A stretch of DNA of 64,000 nucleotides, from the NCBI GenBank assembly GCA_964387865.1, contig CAYLXC010000001.1, positions 52,724-116,723 of the forward strand, in the 5' to 3' direction. Both the position numbers and the translations under genes were made by a program. This document shows, piece after piece, positions 25,371 through 34,030 of this stretch. The notes beneath the pieces are model-generated. The model did no database searches and was not told where the DNA came from. It was given only the letters and a program-made list of their open reading frames with translations. How positions within the stretch are numbered: the stretch's first letter is position 1; every line of letters begins with the position of its first letter. The DNA is from CAYLXC01 sp964387865. GTDB taxonomy: Bacteria; Patescibacteriota; Microgenomatia; Daviesbacterales; UBA10151.

Positions 25371-26356
25371 TTAGCAACTTTATTTTCTACTCTAGTTACA
25401 AAATCTTCCTTTGTAATATCAAACCAAACTACATCTTTTTCTTTCTTAAACCAAGCCAATTGTCTTCTAACGTATCCATGAATTTTGTGTTGCATTTTTC
25501 TAATTAATCCTTTATCCCCCCAAATCTCCCTTATCTCCCCACTCAAATAATCTGCCAAAACTCCATACTCTAAACCCAACTGTCTCATTCTTTTTAAGCT
25601 CAATCCACCTTTATATAGTTTTTTAGCCTCCTCAATCATCCCGATTCTATCTACCACCCTATCATCCACTCTTTTATACAAAAGCTGCCGTGGAGCAGTT
25701 AAGCCAATCTTCAGCGTATTTGACAAACTGCGTACAATTTTTAAACGCAGTTTGTCATCCTGAGCGAGTCCCGAGTTTATCGAGGGACGAGTCGAAGGAT
25801 CTCCTTTATGATTTGATAATGCCAGTTCTATTGCCCTCACTAACCTCCTGGGGTTTTTCCTATCTGAAGAATTCATCTTTTGCCACTTTCCTAAGGAAAG
25901 TTCCCGAAGTTTTCGCTGCAATTTATCTAAAGATAATTTCTCAAGTCTCTTTCTTAATTTTTTATCCACTGGAATCACTAAATTTGATAAACCATAAAGG
26001 ATCGCCTTAAGATATAACCCTGTTCCACCAACAATAATTGGAAGTTTTCCTCTTTTTATAATCTTCTGTATCGCCCTGCGAGCATCCTTAACATAGTCGG
26101 CCACACTATATTGTTTTTTCGGATCAACCAAATCATACATCCAGATTTTTACACCATCGACTACCCAGTATCCATTCCCTTTGACATTTCCTCCATGTTT
26201 CGAGATTATTCCAGGCAACTTCCCAGTGCCGATATCTAAGCCTTTATATACCTGCCGTGAATCACAAGCTACGAGCTCACCATCAAATCTTTTGGCCAAC
26301 TTCAGTGCCAGATCTGTTTTCCCTGTTGCAGTTGGACCTAAAATAACAAGTATCAT
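25352..26356 (-). CDS. miaA: tRNA dimethylallyltransferase
   Basis: A 334-residue enzyme that adds the dimethylallyl group to A37 of tRNAs reading UNN codons. The P-loop GPTATGKTDLALKL is at the N-terminus, with the conserved CDSRQVYKGLDIGTGK and GGTGLYLKAIL following. About 30 residues in the middle (GDPSTRPSINSGLAQDD and on) are encoded by a complete copy of the composite palindromic repeat (25719-25803), inserted in frame. The rest of the protein is intact. Confidence 0.95.
   Translation of the reverse strand: MILVILGPTATGKTDLALKLAKRFDGELVACDSRQVYKGLDIGTGKLPGIISKHGGNVKGNGYWVVDGVKIWMYDLVDPKKQYSVADYVKDARRAIQKIIKRGKLPIIVGGTGLYLKAILYGLSNLVIPVDKKLRKRLEKLSLDKLQRKLRELSLGKWQKMNSSDRKNPRRLVRAIELALSNHKGDPSTRPSINSGLAQDDKLRLKIVRSLSNTLKIGLTAPRQLLYKRVDDRVVDRIGMIEEAKKLYKGGLSLKRMRQLGLEYGVLADYLSGEIREIWGDKGLIRKMQHKIHGYVRRQLAWFKKEKDVVWFDITKEDFVTRVENKVAKWYHPY
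25719..25803. repeat. Composite two-hairpin repeat, copy 2, inside miaA
   Basis: TTTGACAAACTGCG ... CGCAGTTTGTCATCC followed by TGAGCGAGTCCC ... GGGACGAGTCGAAGGATCT. Same layout as copies at 6599, 57377, 58837 and 60395, but here it lies within a coding region and keeps it open. Confidence 0.9.
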
Positions 26357-26359
26357 TAA

Positions 26360-26998
26360 CTATTTCTTCAAAAGAAATGAAACCTCCATTCCTAAATGAG
26401 AAAAATGTTTTCTTATTATTTTGAATCCCACCTTTTTGATTATTTGTTCCAGCTCATCATGATGAAAAGGATGAACATGAGCATCCTGCCAAACTTTACC
26501 TTTAGTTTTTTCCCAAATCCACCAAACAAAACGGAAAAGTAAGCTTCCCGAATCCATTGCCACAACAATCATTCCATCATTTTTAGAAACCCTTTTTAAT
26601 TCTCGTAAAACCTTATCGGGATTTTTAACATGTTCAATTGTTTCATAACAAATTATCAGATCAAAAAAATTATTTTCAAAAGGGAGTCTGTGAGCATCTG
26701 CTTTTATAAAATTAATATGGGGATACATTTTTTTACCAAACCTGACAGCATCTTTATAAACATCAACTCCTATTATTTCACTTTTAGGAAATACTTTGGA
26801 AATTTTATTTGTTAATGTTCCCGATGCACATCCTACATCGAGTATTTTTCCAAAATTCCTATTATTTACTATATTCTTAAAGGCTGTAATTTTTTTGTTA
26901 TGCCATAGTCTCTGTAAAATATTATTCGTAATTCCTCTTTCATAATAATCTACAGGTACTTGTTGCCAAATTTCTGTAAGTTTTTTATTGTTCTTCAT
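26360..26998 (-). CDS. Class I SAM-dependent methyltransferase
   Basis: A 212-residue methyltransferase with the SAM-binding motif ILDVGCASGTLTNKI (motif I), an acidic residue after strand 2 (IIGVDVY), and motif IV DLIICYETIEH, followed by the post-motif LRELKRVSKNDG. Substrate unknown; the fold is closest to UbiE/glycolipid or small-molecule methyltransferases. Its stop is 3 nt before the miaA start. Confidence 0.85.
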   Translation of the reverse strand: MKNNKKLTEIWQQVPVDYYERGITNNILQRLWHNKKITAFKNIVNNRNFGKILDVGCASGTLTNKISKVFPKSEIIGVDVYKDAVRFGKKMYPHINFIKADAHRLPFENNFFDLIICYETIEHVKNPDKVLRELKRVSKNDGMIVVAMDSGSLLFRFVWWIWEKTKGKVWQDAHVHPFHHDELEQIIKKVGFKIIRKHFSHLGMEVSFLLKK

Positions 26999-27020
26999 TT
27001 TGTAAATAGTTTAAAATTAT

Positions 27021-28193
27021 TTACATTGTATAAAGATGAAACTTATTTATAGTGATTGTTCCCCAAAAATTTATAATAATGCTTAAAATTAATAATATAT
27101 AAGCAATTTTTGAAGGCTTTTTACCTAAACCAATGGCCACTAAGATTAATAAAAATGGCATGAAATCCTGGGCAAAACGATAACCAAATTGAGAAAAACC
27201 AACGCCAGCCCATTGGATCACTACTAATAGAGCAGATATTATCGCCAAAGTACAACTAATCATCAAAAGAGATTTTTTTGCTTTAAAAATATAAATTAGT
27301 AGAGGACTTGTAAACCAAATAGCAGTAGCATACAAGGAAGGAATAAAGTAAGGAGCTTGCTCACTTAGTTTAGGTACTCTAAAAAAAAGTGCATCAATAT
27401 GGCGAGGAATATAGCTTATACTCATGTAAACTCCATTAACTACTGTGTTTGTATCAACATTTTGAATTAAATTATAAGGCGCTAATGGACTGAAATTTCC
27501 AAATCTTAAAAAATTATAAAAAGCATCTATTAAAATAAAAAATGCTACACCAAAACTTAACTTAATAAAGTCAACAATTTTTTCCTTACTAATCGGCCAA
27601 AATTTTTCATATAAATAGAGGTGGAAGAAAGGGATGGTAAATAAAACTGAAGTCCTTGCCCAAAATGAAGCCCCCAAAAGTAATCCAACTAAAATTAATC
27701 TTTTTTTTGTACAAGTTTCAATTAATGCTGAAAGCAAAAAGAATAAAGCAACAATATGCGCCAAATACCAGGATGAACCAACGCTTGAAAGAAAGTAATG
27801 ATTTGTGCCGAATGCAAAAAATACCGCCATAAAAACTGCTAGATGTTGAGAAAAATTTAACTTTTTAATTAACAAATAAACTAATACCACATTAATACTA
27901 CCTAAAGTTATAGAGAATACAGTTTCGGAAAAGAACTCACCAAAGATATAAACAAAAGGTGTCATAATAATTGCAGGCATTGGAGGAAGCGCAACGAAAT
28001 ACTTCCCATCAACAGGAATTAGTTCATTTAACCAGGATGGACTCTCGCTTGTATATAATTTAAAATGGATAAAACCTTCAGAAAGTCGTGTAAAATAATC
28101 GTATGGGGTTTCACCAGGAGAAGATAAAAAATATATAAAGCAAGTTATGACAAATAAAAAAATAGCAGTTTTAATTTCTTTATTAACTAACAT
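27021..28193 (-). CDS. Polytopic membrane glycosyltransferase-like protein
   Basis: About 390 residues with around ten membrane helices. The first extracytoplasmic loop is long (SSPGETPYDYFTRLSEGFIHF) and later regions such as LGASFWARTSVLF fit the lipid-linked-sugar glycosyltransferase superfamily (GT-C, PMT/ArnT-like), but the family cannot be named with certainty. I chose the ATG giving MLVNKEIKTAIFLFV; a start 21 codons upstream exists. Even so its 5' end overlaps that of the divergent gene at 28147 by 47 nt. Confidence 0.65.
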   Translation of the reverse strand: MLVNKEIKTAIFLFVITCFIYFLSSPGETPYDYFTRLSEGFIHFKLYTSESPSWLNELIPVDGKYFVALPPMPAIIMTPFVYIFGEFFSETVFSITLGSINVVLVYLLIKKLNFSQHLAVFMAVFFAFGTNHYFLSSVGSSWYLAHIVALFFLLSALIETCTKKRLILVGLLLGASFWARTSVLFTIPFFHLYLYEKFWPISKEKIVDFIKLSFGVAFFILIDAFYNFLRFGNFSPLAPYNLIQNVDTNTVVNGVYMSISYIPRHIDALFFRVPKLSEQAPYFIPSLYATAIWFTSPLLIYIFKAKKSLLMISCTLAIISALLVVIQWAGVGFSQFGYRFAQDFMPFLLILVAIGLGKKPSKIAYILLILSIIINFWGTITINKFHLYTM

Positions 28194-29385
28194 AAAATTT
28201 CTGCTTCTAGTCGGTTTGATTTTCCGCCTTGTTTTTTCAATTCTACCAGGATTCAAAATTGATGTCGATGCATGGTTTGCTTGGGCGCAAAGATTGAATC
28301 AGGTAGGGTTACAAAACTTTTACTCTGATCAAATTTGGACAAATTATACTCCTGGATATTTATATATTTTATATTTTTTGGGTTGGGTTAAGAATTTGTT
28401 TAATATAAATGATGCTCAATTTTATTTTATATTAAAATTGCCCTCGATTCTTGCAGAAATAATATTAGGGTTATTTATATATAAGATAATTAGTAAAAAA
28501 TCCTACATTTGGGCAAAGGTTGCTACAGCATCAGTTTTGTTAAACCCTGTCTTTATTTTTAACAGTGCAATTTGGGGACAAATAGATGGATTTTTTAGTT
28601 TGATACTCCTTTTAACGATTTATTTTTTAGTCGAAAAAGAATTAATTTTATCTTCTATATCATTTGGGTTGGCATTCTTAATAAAACCTCAGGCAATTGC
28701 AATAATACCTATCTTGATTCTTTTCCTTATTAAAAATTTCAGTTATAAAAATGTTTTAAAATTAGTTTTCCCAATCATTTTAGTTATATTCATTTTGCCA
28801 TCACCCTTTTTTATAGATCAACCTTTCACAGGAATTATTCAACTATTTTCTAAGATGTTATCCGATTATTCCTACATTTCTCTTTTTGCCTATAATTTTT
28901 GGGGGGGGATAGGGTTTTGGGTTCTCGACGATAAATATTGGAATAATTTATCTTACCAAAATTGGGGATACATTTTATTCGTGATATATTGGTCCATCAT
29001 TACATATTTCTATTTTAAAAAGAAGTTATCACTCTTTTCTTTAGCAGCTCTTGCTACTTTAAGTTTTTATTTTTTACCAACCCGTATCCACGAAAGATAC
29101 TTATATCCTGCTATTGTTTTCTTAATAATTTATTCTTTTTCAATTAAATCCAAACTGCTAATAATACTAACAACCGTTTTATCAATTATTCATTTCTTAA
29201 ATCTTTACTATGTTTATGTTTATTACAATGAATTTTATCTAAAATTACCAAAAACACTCTATATTCCAATCTTGTATAATTTCTTAGATACAAACGGAAA
29301 ACTTTTGTCTATTGTTTCCACAGCTCTTTTTGTTTTAATAAGCATTAGTATAATAAAATCACAAAATGAAAATAAAAAATCTTAG
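28147..29385 (+). CDS. GT-C type membrane glycosyltransferase (mannosyltransferase-like)
   Basis: A 412-residue protein with about ten membrane helices. Typical GT-C features are the Asp-containing first loop (KIDVDAWFAWAQRL), the SAIWGQIDG loop and the late HERYLYPA motif shared with the PIG-M/Alg-type and bacterial mannosyltransferases. It probably transfers sugar from a polyprenyl phosphate donor at the outer face of the membrane. It overlaps the next gene by 20 nt, forming an operon with the PMT-like enzyme. Confidence 0.7.
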   Translation: MTNKKIAVLISLLTNIKFLLLVGLIFRLVFSILPGFKIDVDAWFAWAQRLNQVGLQNFYSDQIWTNYTPGYLYILYFLGWVKNLFNINDAQFYFILKLPSILAEIILGLFIYKIISKKSYIWAKVATASVLLNPVFIFNSAIWGQIDGFFSLILLLTIYFLVEKELILSSISFGLAFLIKPQAIAIIPILILFLIKNFSYKNVLKLVFPIILVIFILPSPFFIDQPFTGIIQLFSKMLSDYSYISLFAYNFWGGIGFWVLDDKYWNNLSYQNWGYILFVIYWSIITYFYFKKKLSLFSLAALATLSFYFLPTRIHERYLYPAIVFLIIYSFSIKSKLLIILTTVLSIIHFLNLYYVYVYYNEFYLKLPKTLYIPILYNFLDTNGKLLSIVSTALFVLISISIIKSQNENKKS

Positions 29386-30580
29386 CCCGAAAAAAATATT
29401 AATTCTAATTTTACTGCTGACAACATTTTTACGACTATTCCGTTTGGATTTTCCAAATAAATATATTTTTGATGAGGTTTACCACGCATTTACTGCCAAA
29501 GAATATTTAGCCTGGCATAAAGAGGCTTGGGAATGGTGGACAACACCTCCTCCTGGAGTTGCTTATGAATGGACCCACCCTCCTTTAGCAAAAGAAATCA
29601 TGGCAATTTCTATGTTTACTCTGCATTCCCAAGATGGATGGGCATGGCGTTTACCTGGAGCATTACTTGGAGTTTTATCAGTTTATATAGTTTATCTTTT
29701 GGGTATTAAATTGCTAAATAACCAACTAGCAGCATTAATTGCGGCATTTGTATTTTCCATAGATGGATTAAATTTTGTCCAATCAAGAACTGGCATGAAT
29801 GATATTTATTTTGTCACCTTCATGCTATGTAGTTTACTACTTTTGCTAAATAAAAAGTTTCTACTTTCTTCTATTTTTCTAGGACTTGCCATATCAGGCA
29901 AGTGGGCCGCAGTCTACACCTATTTAATAATAGTACCGCTTATACTTTTGTATCATAAGTATTTGCAGATTTTATATTTTATTGCAGTTCCTATTATCGT
30001 TTACTTAATAATCTACATCCCATTTTTCCTACAAGGACACGGTTTAGAACAATTTATCCATCTTCAACAGCAAATGTGGTGGTATCATACAAATTTGAAA
30101 GCAACTCATGGATATTCTTCACCTTGGTGGTCATGGCCTCTAAATTTATATCCTGTTTGGTATTTTGTAGATTACCAAAAAAATAACATTGCCAATATTT
30201 TTGCATCCGGTAATCCTGTTATTTTTTGGTTAGGATTCGTATCAATTGCCTTAACTTCTTGGGAAGCAGTTAAGAAAAGATCAAAAAATTTGATGATCAT
30301 TCTCTTAGGATTTTTTATTTTCTGGTTACCCTGGGCAATTTCTCCCAGGATCATGTTTTTATATCATTATTCCCCATCTGTCCCTTTTATGTGTTTGAGC
30401 TTAGGATATTTATTAAGTTCTATTCTTAAAGATAGAGAACGTCAAAAATTCTTAATTATTCTGCTTACTTTGTGTATACTTTCCTTTATTTTAATTTATC
30501 CATTTTTAACAGCCATTCCAATTCCTAGAGAAATGGTTAAAATTTTCTTTTCAACAAACCTAGGTAAAAATCCTTTTTAA
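29366..30580 (+). CDS. Dolichyl-/polyprenyl-phosphate-mannose-protein mannosyltransferase (PMT, GT39)
   Basis: A 404-residue polytopic protein. The first loop has FDEVYHAFTAKEYLAW, where the DE pair is the PMT catalytic motif, followed by WTHPPLAKEIMA and GLAISGKWAAVYT, all characteristic of GT39. It lacks a MIR domain, as bacterial PMTs do. It would O-mannosylate secreted proteins at Ser/Thr-rich stretches; the Ser/Thr/Pro linkers of the surface proteins at 261, 704 and 2402 are plausible targets. It is convergent with the ABC permease at 30577 and overlaps it by 4 nt. Confidence 0.85.
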   Translation: MKIKNLSPKKILILILLLTTFLRLFRLDFPNKYIFDEVYHAFTAKEYLAWHKEAWEWWTTPPPGVAYEWTHPPLAKEIMAISMFTLHSQDGWAWRLPGALLGVLSVYIVYLLGIKLLNNQLAALIAAFVFSIDGLNFVQSRTGMNDIYFVTFMLCSLLLLLNKKFLLSSIFLGLAISGKWAAVYTYLIIVPLILLYHKYLQILYFIAVPIIVYLIIYIPFFLQGHGLEQFIHLQQQMWWYHTNLKATHGYSSPWWSWPLNLYPVWYFVDYQKNNIANIFASGNPVIFWLGFVSIALTSWEAVKKRSKNLMIILLGFFIFWLPWAISPRIMFLYHYSPSVPFMCLSLGYLLSSILKDRERQKFLIILLTLCILSFILIYPFLTAIPIPREMVKIFFSTNLGKNPF

Positions 30581-31374
30581 GATGAGGCTGATGAATAACT
30601 TCTTAAAGACCAATTCCATACTCTTAATGAAAGATAAAATATAGCAATTGAAAAAATCACTGCATAAATTATTAAGTAAGGATTTAACAAACCCAATAAG
30701 GCCTTAGTTGGAAAGCTCATCATTATTCCTACAGGTATAACAAATGTCAAAAATCCCCTTAAAGGTTCTCTATAAATATCTATGGGGAATCTTCCCATTC
30801 CAACAATATCTCTATACATCATTATTGCATGATCTATTTCCGTTGTTACCACAGCCAGTGACAAAACTAGAATATGAAAAGATAATGCAATTAAAAAGGC
30901 ACAAGAAATTAAGATAATATAGATAAAAATATTAACTGGATTAATTAAATTCAACTTGTCCATAAAAAATATAATTGCAAAAATTAATGGGAAAAGCGTA
31001 ATAAAATCCATAACATCCGGCCCCCCGAAAAGAGAACGAAATAAAACATTAACAGGTCTTATAAGATAGAAATCAAAATTTCCACTAACAACCGCTTGTC
31101 TAAAACGGTATACTTCACGAAACAAAAGTTGGGCTAAAATATCCACCAGATTAAAAGATAAAAAGAAAAAAATTGTCTGATCCAAACTATATCCTGCTAA
31201 AACTTTAGTTTTTCCAACTAATATGATAATAAAAAACGTGTATACCCCAAATCTTAAAATTTTTCCAAGTAAAAAAATAATTAGAGCAAATCGAACAGAA
31301 ATTTGTGTTTGAAATCCATTTATTGCAAAACGCAGCCATATTTTAAAATATTTTTTTGCCAATTTAATAACCAT
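30577..31374 (-). CDS. ABC-2 family exporter permease
   Basis: A 265-residue protein with six predicted membrane helices and an N-terminal amphipathic segment, like the DUF990-type half of heterodimeric ABC-2 exporters. It contains the loop MGRFPIDIYREPLRGFLTFVIP typical of this group. It overlaps the upstream permease by 11 nt and belongs to the operon with the ATPase at 32488. Confidence 0.82.
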   Translation of the reverse strand: MVIKLAKKYFKIWLRFAINGFQTQISVRFALIIFLLGKILRFGVYTFFIIILVGKTKVLAGYSLDQTIFFFLSFNLVDILAQLLFREVYRFRQAVVSGNFDFYLIRPVNVLFRSLFGGPDVMDFITLFPLIFAIIFFMDKLNLINPVNIFIYIILISCAFLIALSFHILVLSLAVVTTEIDHAIMMYRDIVGMGRFPIDIYREPLRGFLTFVIPVGIMMSFPTKALLGLLNPYLIIYAVIFSIAIFYLSLRVWNWSLRSYSSASS

Positions 31375-32158
31375 AAGCAGTATATTTTCTTAAGCCAGCC
31401 TGCAAAATTTTAATCATAAAATACCAGGAAACCAAAACCCAAATACATAAAATAGAAAACCCATAAAATACCTGCTCCAAAGGAAGATTTCCCAGATAAA
31501 TTTTGGCAGGAAAGTAAATAAAATAGGGAAATGGGGTCAAAAGCAAAATATCTGCAATACGCTCAGGTAAAATATCTATGGGAAAAAGTCCGCCTCCAAA
31601 TCCCTCCAAAAGTATGCTCATTAAAAATAACGGACCCCAGGCATTTTCAACCCAGAAAGCTAACATACTTATGATAAAAGCTATGGCAAAATATAAAAGA
31701 AGTCCCAGGAGAATTGACAAAGTGAAAAATATTAATACATTAGGTTCACGCTGAAATATAATGTTAGGTTTTAAAAGAATTACTAGTAAAGTTATTTCAA
31801 CCAATACAAATAAAATATTTAGTAATTTATCGGCCAAATCTCTTGAAAAATAGTATTGGATAAATCCCAAAGGTTTGACTAAAAAATTAACTATCGAGCC
31901 CTCATTAATTTGTCCTGCTAGATCAATCGCTCTTGAAGAAAGTATAATTGCCCTTATTAGGCTTGAAACCAAAATATATGTAAGAATTGAGGCTTTTGTA
32001 TATCCAAAAACTTCAGTCTGTGATTGAAAAACACTCCACCATATAAAGTAGACCAAAAGTAACTGTAAAACTGACCTGACTCTCCAAAGAAAAAAATTTA
32101 GTCTGTAGATCAAACCCTGTTCCCAGGATATTTTAAATACTGCTAAATATTTATTCAT
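31364..32158 (-). CDS. ABC-2 family exporter permease
   Basis: A 264-residue six-helix permease, paralogous in layout to the next gene. It contains SRAIDLAGQINEGSIVNFLVKPL and GGGLFPIDILPERIADIL, which are typical of the ABC-2/DUF990 group. It lies 3 nt after the TrpR-like gene. The two permeases probably form a heterodimer with the ATPase. Confidence 0.82.
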   Translation of the reverse strand: MNKYLAVFKISWEQGLIYRLNFFLWRVRSVLQLLLVYFIWWSVFQSQTEVFGYTKASILTYILVSSLIRAIILSSRAIDLAGQINEGSIVNFLVKPLGFIQYYFSRDLADKLLNILFVLVEITLLVILLKPNIIFQREPNVLIFFTLSILLGLLLYFAIAFIISMLAFWVENAWGPLFLMSILLEGFGGGLFPIDILPERIADILLLTPFPYFIYFPAKIYLGNLPLEQVFYGFSILCIWVLVSWYFMIKILQAGLRKYTAYGY

Positions 32159-32161
32159 AAA

Positions 32162-32452
32162 TCACGAGGATTTACCAAAAATCCAGGGAGTGTTTGTTTT
32201 AATCTTTCTAGAAATTCCCGACTTTTGTAATGCTCCACGTAAATTCCCCTTCTCAAGCATTCTGGCAACCCTTACAACCGTATCTGTTCCAACTTTCACT
32301 TGTTTGGCAATATTTCTTATTGATAAACCATCTTCCAATAAATTAACAATTTGGAATCTGTTTTTGAGCATCCGAAGTTCTGAATGGGTTAGCAGTTGTC
32401 TTAAAATTTCATCTGGTATATGTAAATTAATATCTCTTTTAGGTTTAGCCAT
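32162..32452 (-). CDS. TrpR/YerC-family transcriptional regulator
   Basis: A 96-residue protein starting MAKPKRDINLHIPDEIL. The segment LLTHSELRMLKNRFQIVNLL and then LSIRNIAKQVKVGTDTVVRVARML matches the TrpR/YerC helix-turn-helix. It sits between an ABC ATPase gene and two permease genes, so it probably regulates this exporter operon. A promoter with an overlapping inverted repeat lies at 32463-32491, suggesting autoregulation. The start at 32452 fits that promoter; upstream in-frame ATGs would lie at or before the -10 box. Whether it binds tryptophan cannot be judged. Confidence 0.82.
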   Translation of the reverse strand: MAKPKRDINLHIPDEILRQLLTHSELRMLKNRFQIVNLLEDGLSIRNIAKQVKVGTDTVVRVARMLEKGNLRGALQKSGISRKIKTNTPWIFGKSS

Positions 32453-32462
32453 GTATGGATTC

Positions 32463-32491
32463 ATAGTGACACATGCAATAGAAAGTGTCAA
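32463..32491 (-). promoter_or_regulatory. Promoter with overlapping operator-like inverted repeat
   Basis: Minus strand TTGACA (32486-32491), a 17-nt spacer and CACTAT (32463-32468). The arms TGACAC (32467-32472 on plus) and GTGTCA (32485-32490) form a 6-bp inverted repeat with 12 nt between them, covering the -35 and reaching the -10. It lies at the 3' end of the ATPase gene, 10 nt before the regulator ATG. Confidence 0.6.
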
Positions 32492-33468
32492 GTAGTTTTA
32501 CCGCTGCTAAAAATTTTGCGAATAATTTCTTCTATAGCCGGATCTTCAATAGTTAAATCTGCAACATCAAAATTAGATAGGAGACTACTTGTTATCTCAG
32601 ATATCTTACTTTTTTTAACCTGAATCTTAGCATGAAATCCATCAAACTCCTCTAAATTACCAAAGCTCCTTAACTTTCCTCTTTCGATTTCTTTTTCAAA
32701 ATCAATATTTATTACCTTAAATGGTGCATACCTTTGAACAATTTTTTCCAAAGACCCATCATATAAAATCTTCCCCTCATTGATGATAATGATCCTTTTA
32801 CAAAGAGCCTTAACATCGCCCATATAATGGGATGTTAGAATAATCGTCGCCTTAAACCTTTGATTATATTCTTTTATAAAATCCCTCATAGTTTTTTGTG
32901 CAACCACATCCAACCCAATTGTTGGCTCATCCAAAAATAAAACTTTGGGGGAGTGAAGTAAGGCTGCTACCAGCTCACATTTCATCCTTTGTCCTAAAGA
33001 CAATTTTCTAACCTGGATTTTAAGGATATCCTCAATATCAAGCATCTCTGATAATTCCTTCACCACTTTTTTAAATCTATCTTCCCCTATCTCATAAATT
33101 TCTTTATTTAAAATAAAACTTTCCCAAGGAGGTAAATCCCACCAAAGTTGATTTTTCTGACCCATAATTAAAGAAAATTGCTTTTGAAATTCAGCTTGCC
33201 TTTTAAATGGATCAAAGCCCAAAACTTTTACTTCTCCAGAGGTAGGATACAAAAGTCCGGATAGTACTTTCAAAGTAGTTGTCTTACCAGCGCCATTAGG
33301 ACCAATAAATCCAATTAATTCTCCTTCATTAATTTCAAAAGAAATATTATCAACTGCCTTTACGTCATAATATTTACGAGAAAATAAGGATTTAATAGAT
33401 CCCCAAAAACCCGGTTCTTTCTGATGAATACTGTAATATTTCTTTAAGTTTTTAACTGAAACAGCCAC
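32488..33468 (-). CDS. ABC-2 transporter ATP-binding protein
   Basis: A 326-residue ATPase with Walker A GPNGAGKTT, Q-loop region, signature LSLGQRMKCEL, Walker B VLFLDEPTIGLD and H-loop TSHYM, plus a C-terminal extension of about 80 residues. The N-terminus (KYYSIHQKEPGFWGSIKSLF) has the insertion typical of ATPases paired with DUF990-type permeases. It leads the operon with the TrpR-like gene and both permeases. Exported substrate unknown. Confidence 0.9.
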   Translation of the reverse strand: MAVSVKNLKKYYSIHQKEPGFWGSIKSLFSRKYYDVKAVDNISFEINEGELIGFIGPNGAGKTTTLKVLSGLLYPTSGEVKVLGFDPFKRQAEFQKQFSLIMGQKNQLWWDLPPWESFILNKEIYEIGEDRFKKVVKELSEMLDIEDILKIQVRKLSLGQRMKCELVAALLHSPKVLFLDEPTIGLDVVAQKTMRDFIKEYNQRFKATIILTSHYMGDVKALCKRIIIINEGKILYDGSLEKIVQRYAPFKVINIDFEKEIERGKLRSFGNLEEFDGFHAKIQVKKSKISEITSSLLSNFDVADLTIEDPAIEEIIRKIFSSGKTT

Positions 33469-33500
33469 ACGTTAATGGTAGCATTTTACTAAAGAAGTGA

Positions 33501-33629
33501 TCAATAACCGTATGGAGAGGATACACCTTGGCGCATGAAGAAATAGTAAACAAATATATAGATTATCCCACCAACTATAATATAAATTAAAACCCACTGC
33601 CACAACGGCCTTTTACCATAACCTGCCAT
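33501..33629 (-). CDS. Small single-pass membrane protein
   Basis: A 42-residue protein, MAGYGKRPLWQWVLIYI..., with basic and aromatic residues before one membrane helix (about 11-32) and a short polar tail. I recognise the form as a small CPR-type membrane protein but cannot assign a function. It lies between the ABC operon and HU, transcribed with them. Confidence 0.65.
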   Translation of the reverse strand: MAGYGKRPLWQWVLIYIIVGGIIYIFVYYFFMRQGVSSPYGY

Positions 33630-33673
33630 AATATTAGTGAACCACCAATAAGGAGAGCTTGTCAATATCTAAT

Positions 33674-33946
33674 TTATTTAATAAGTCTTTTTAATGTTTT
33701 CCCGGCTGTAAATCCCGGAGTTTTTTTGTTGGGGATTTGAATTGTTTCCCCTGTTTGAGGATTACGTCCACGGCGTGCTGCCCTTGATCTTATAAGAAAA
33801 GTCCCAAAACCAGTTATAACAACCTTTTCTCCTCTTACCAACCCATCCCTTACTAAATTAAATGTAGAATTTACAGCATCAGCTGCTGCTCTTTTAGTTA
33901 AATTAGCCTTCTTAGCTACCTTTTCAATAAGCTCGTTTTTTGTCAT
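33674..33946 (-). CDS. hup: HU family DNA-binding protein
   Basis: A 90-residue nucleoid protein with the typical helical N-terminus (MTKNELIEKVAKKANLTK) and the beta-arm with the HU/IHF signature around RSRAARRGRNPQTGETI. Full length. It bends DNA non-specifically and organises the nucleoid. Monocistronic, diverging from the gene at 34031. Confidence 0.96.
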   Translation of the reverse strand: MTKNELIEKVAKKANLTKRAAADAVNSTFNLVRDGLVRGEKVVITGFGTFLIRSRAARRGRNPQTGETIQIPNKKTPGFTAGKTLKRLIK

Positions 33947-34030
33947 GCCACTAAATTACCAGAAGTTTTACCTTTTGTAAAGCCCCAAAATAAACTTGTC
34001 AGGCAGCTTGAATTAATCTAAACTGAAATA

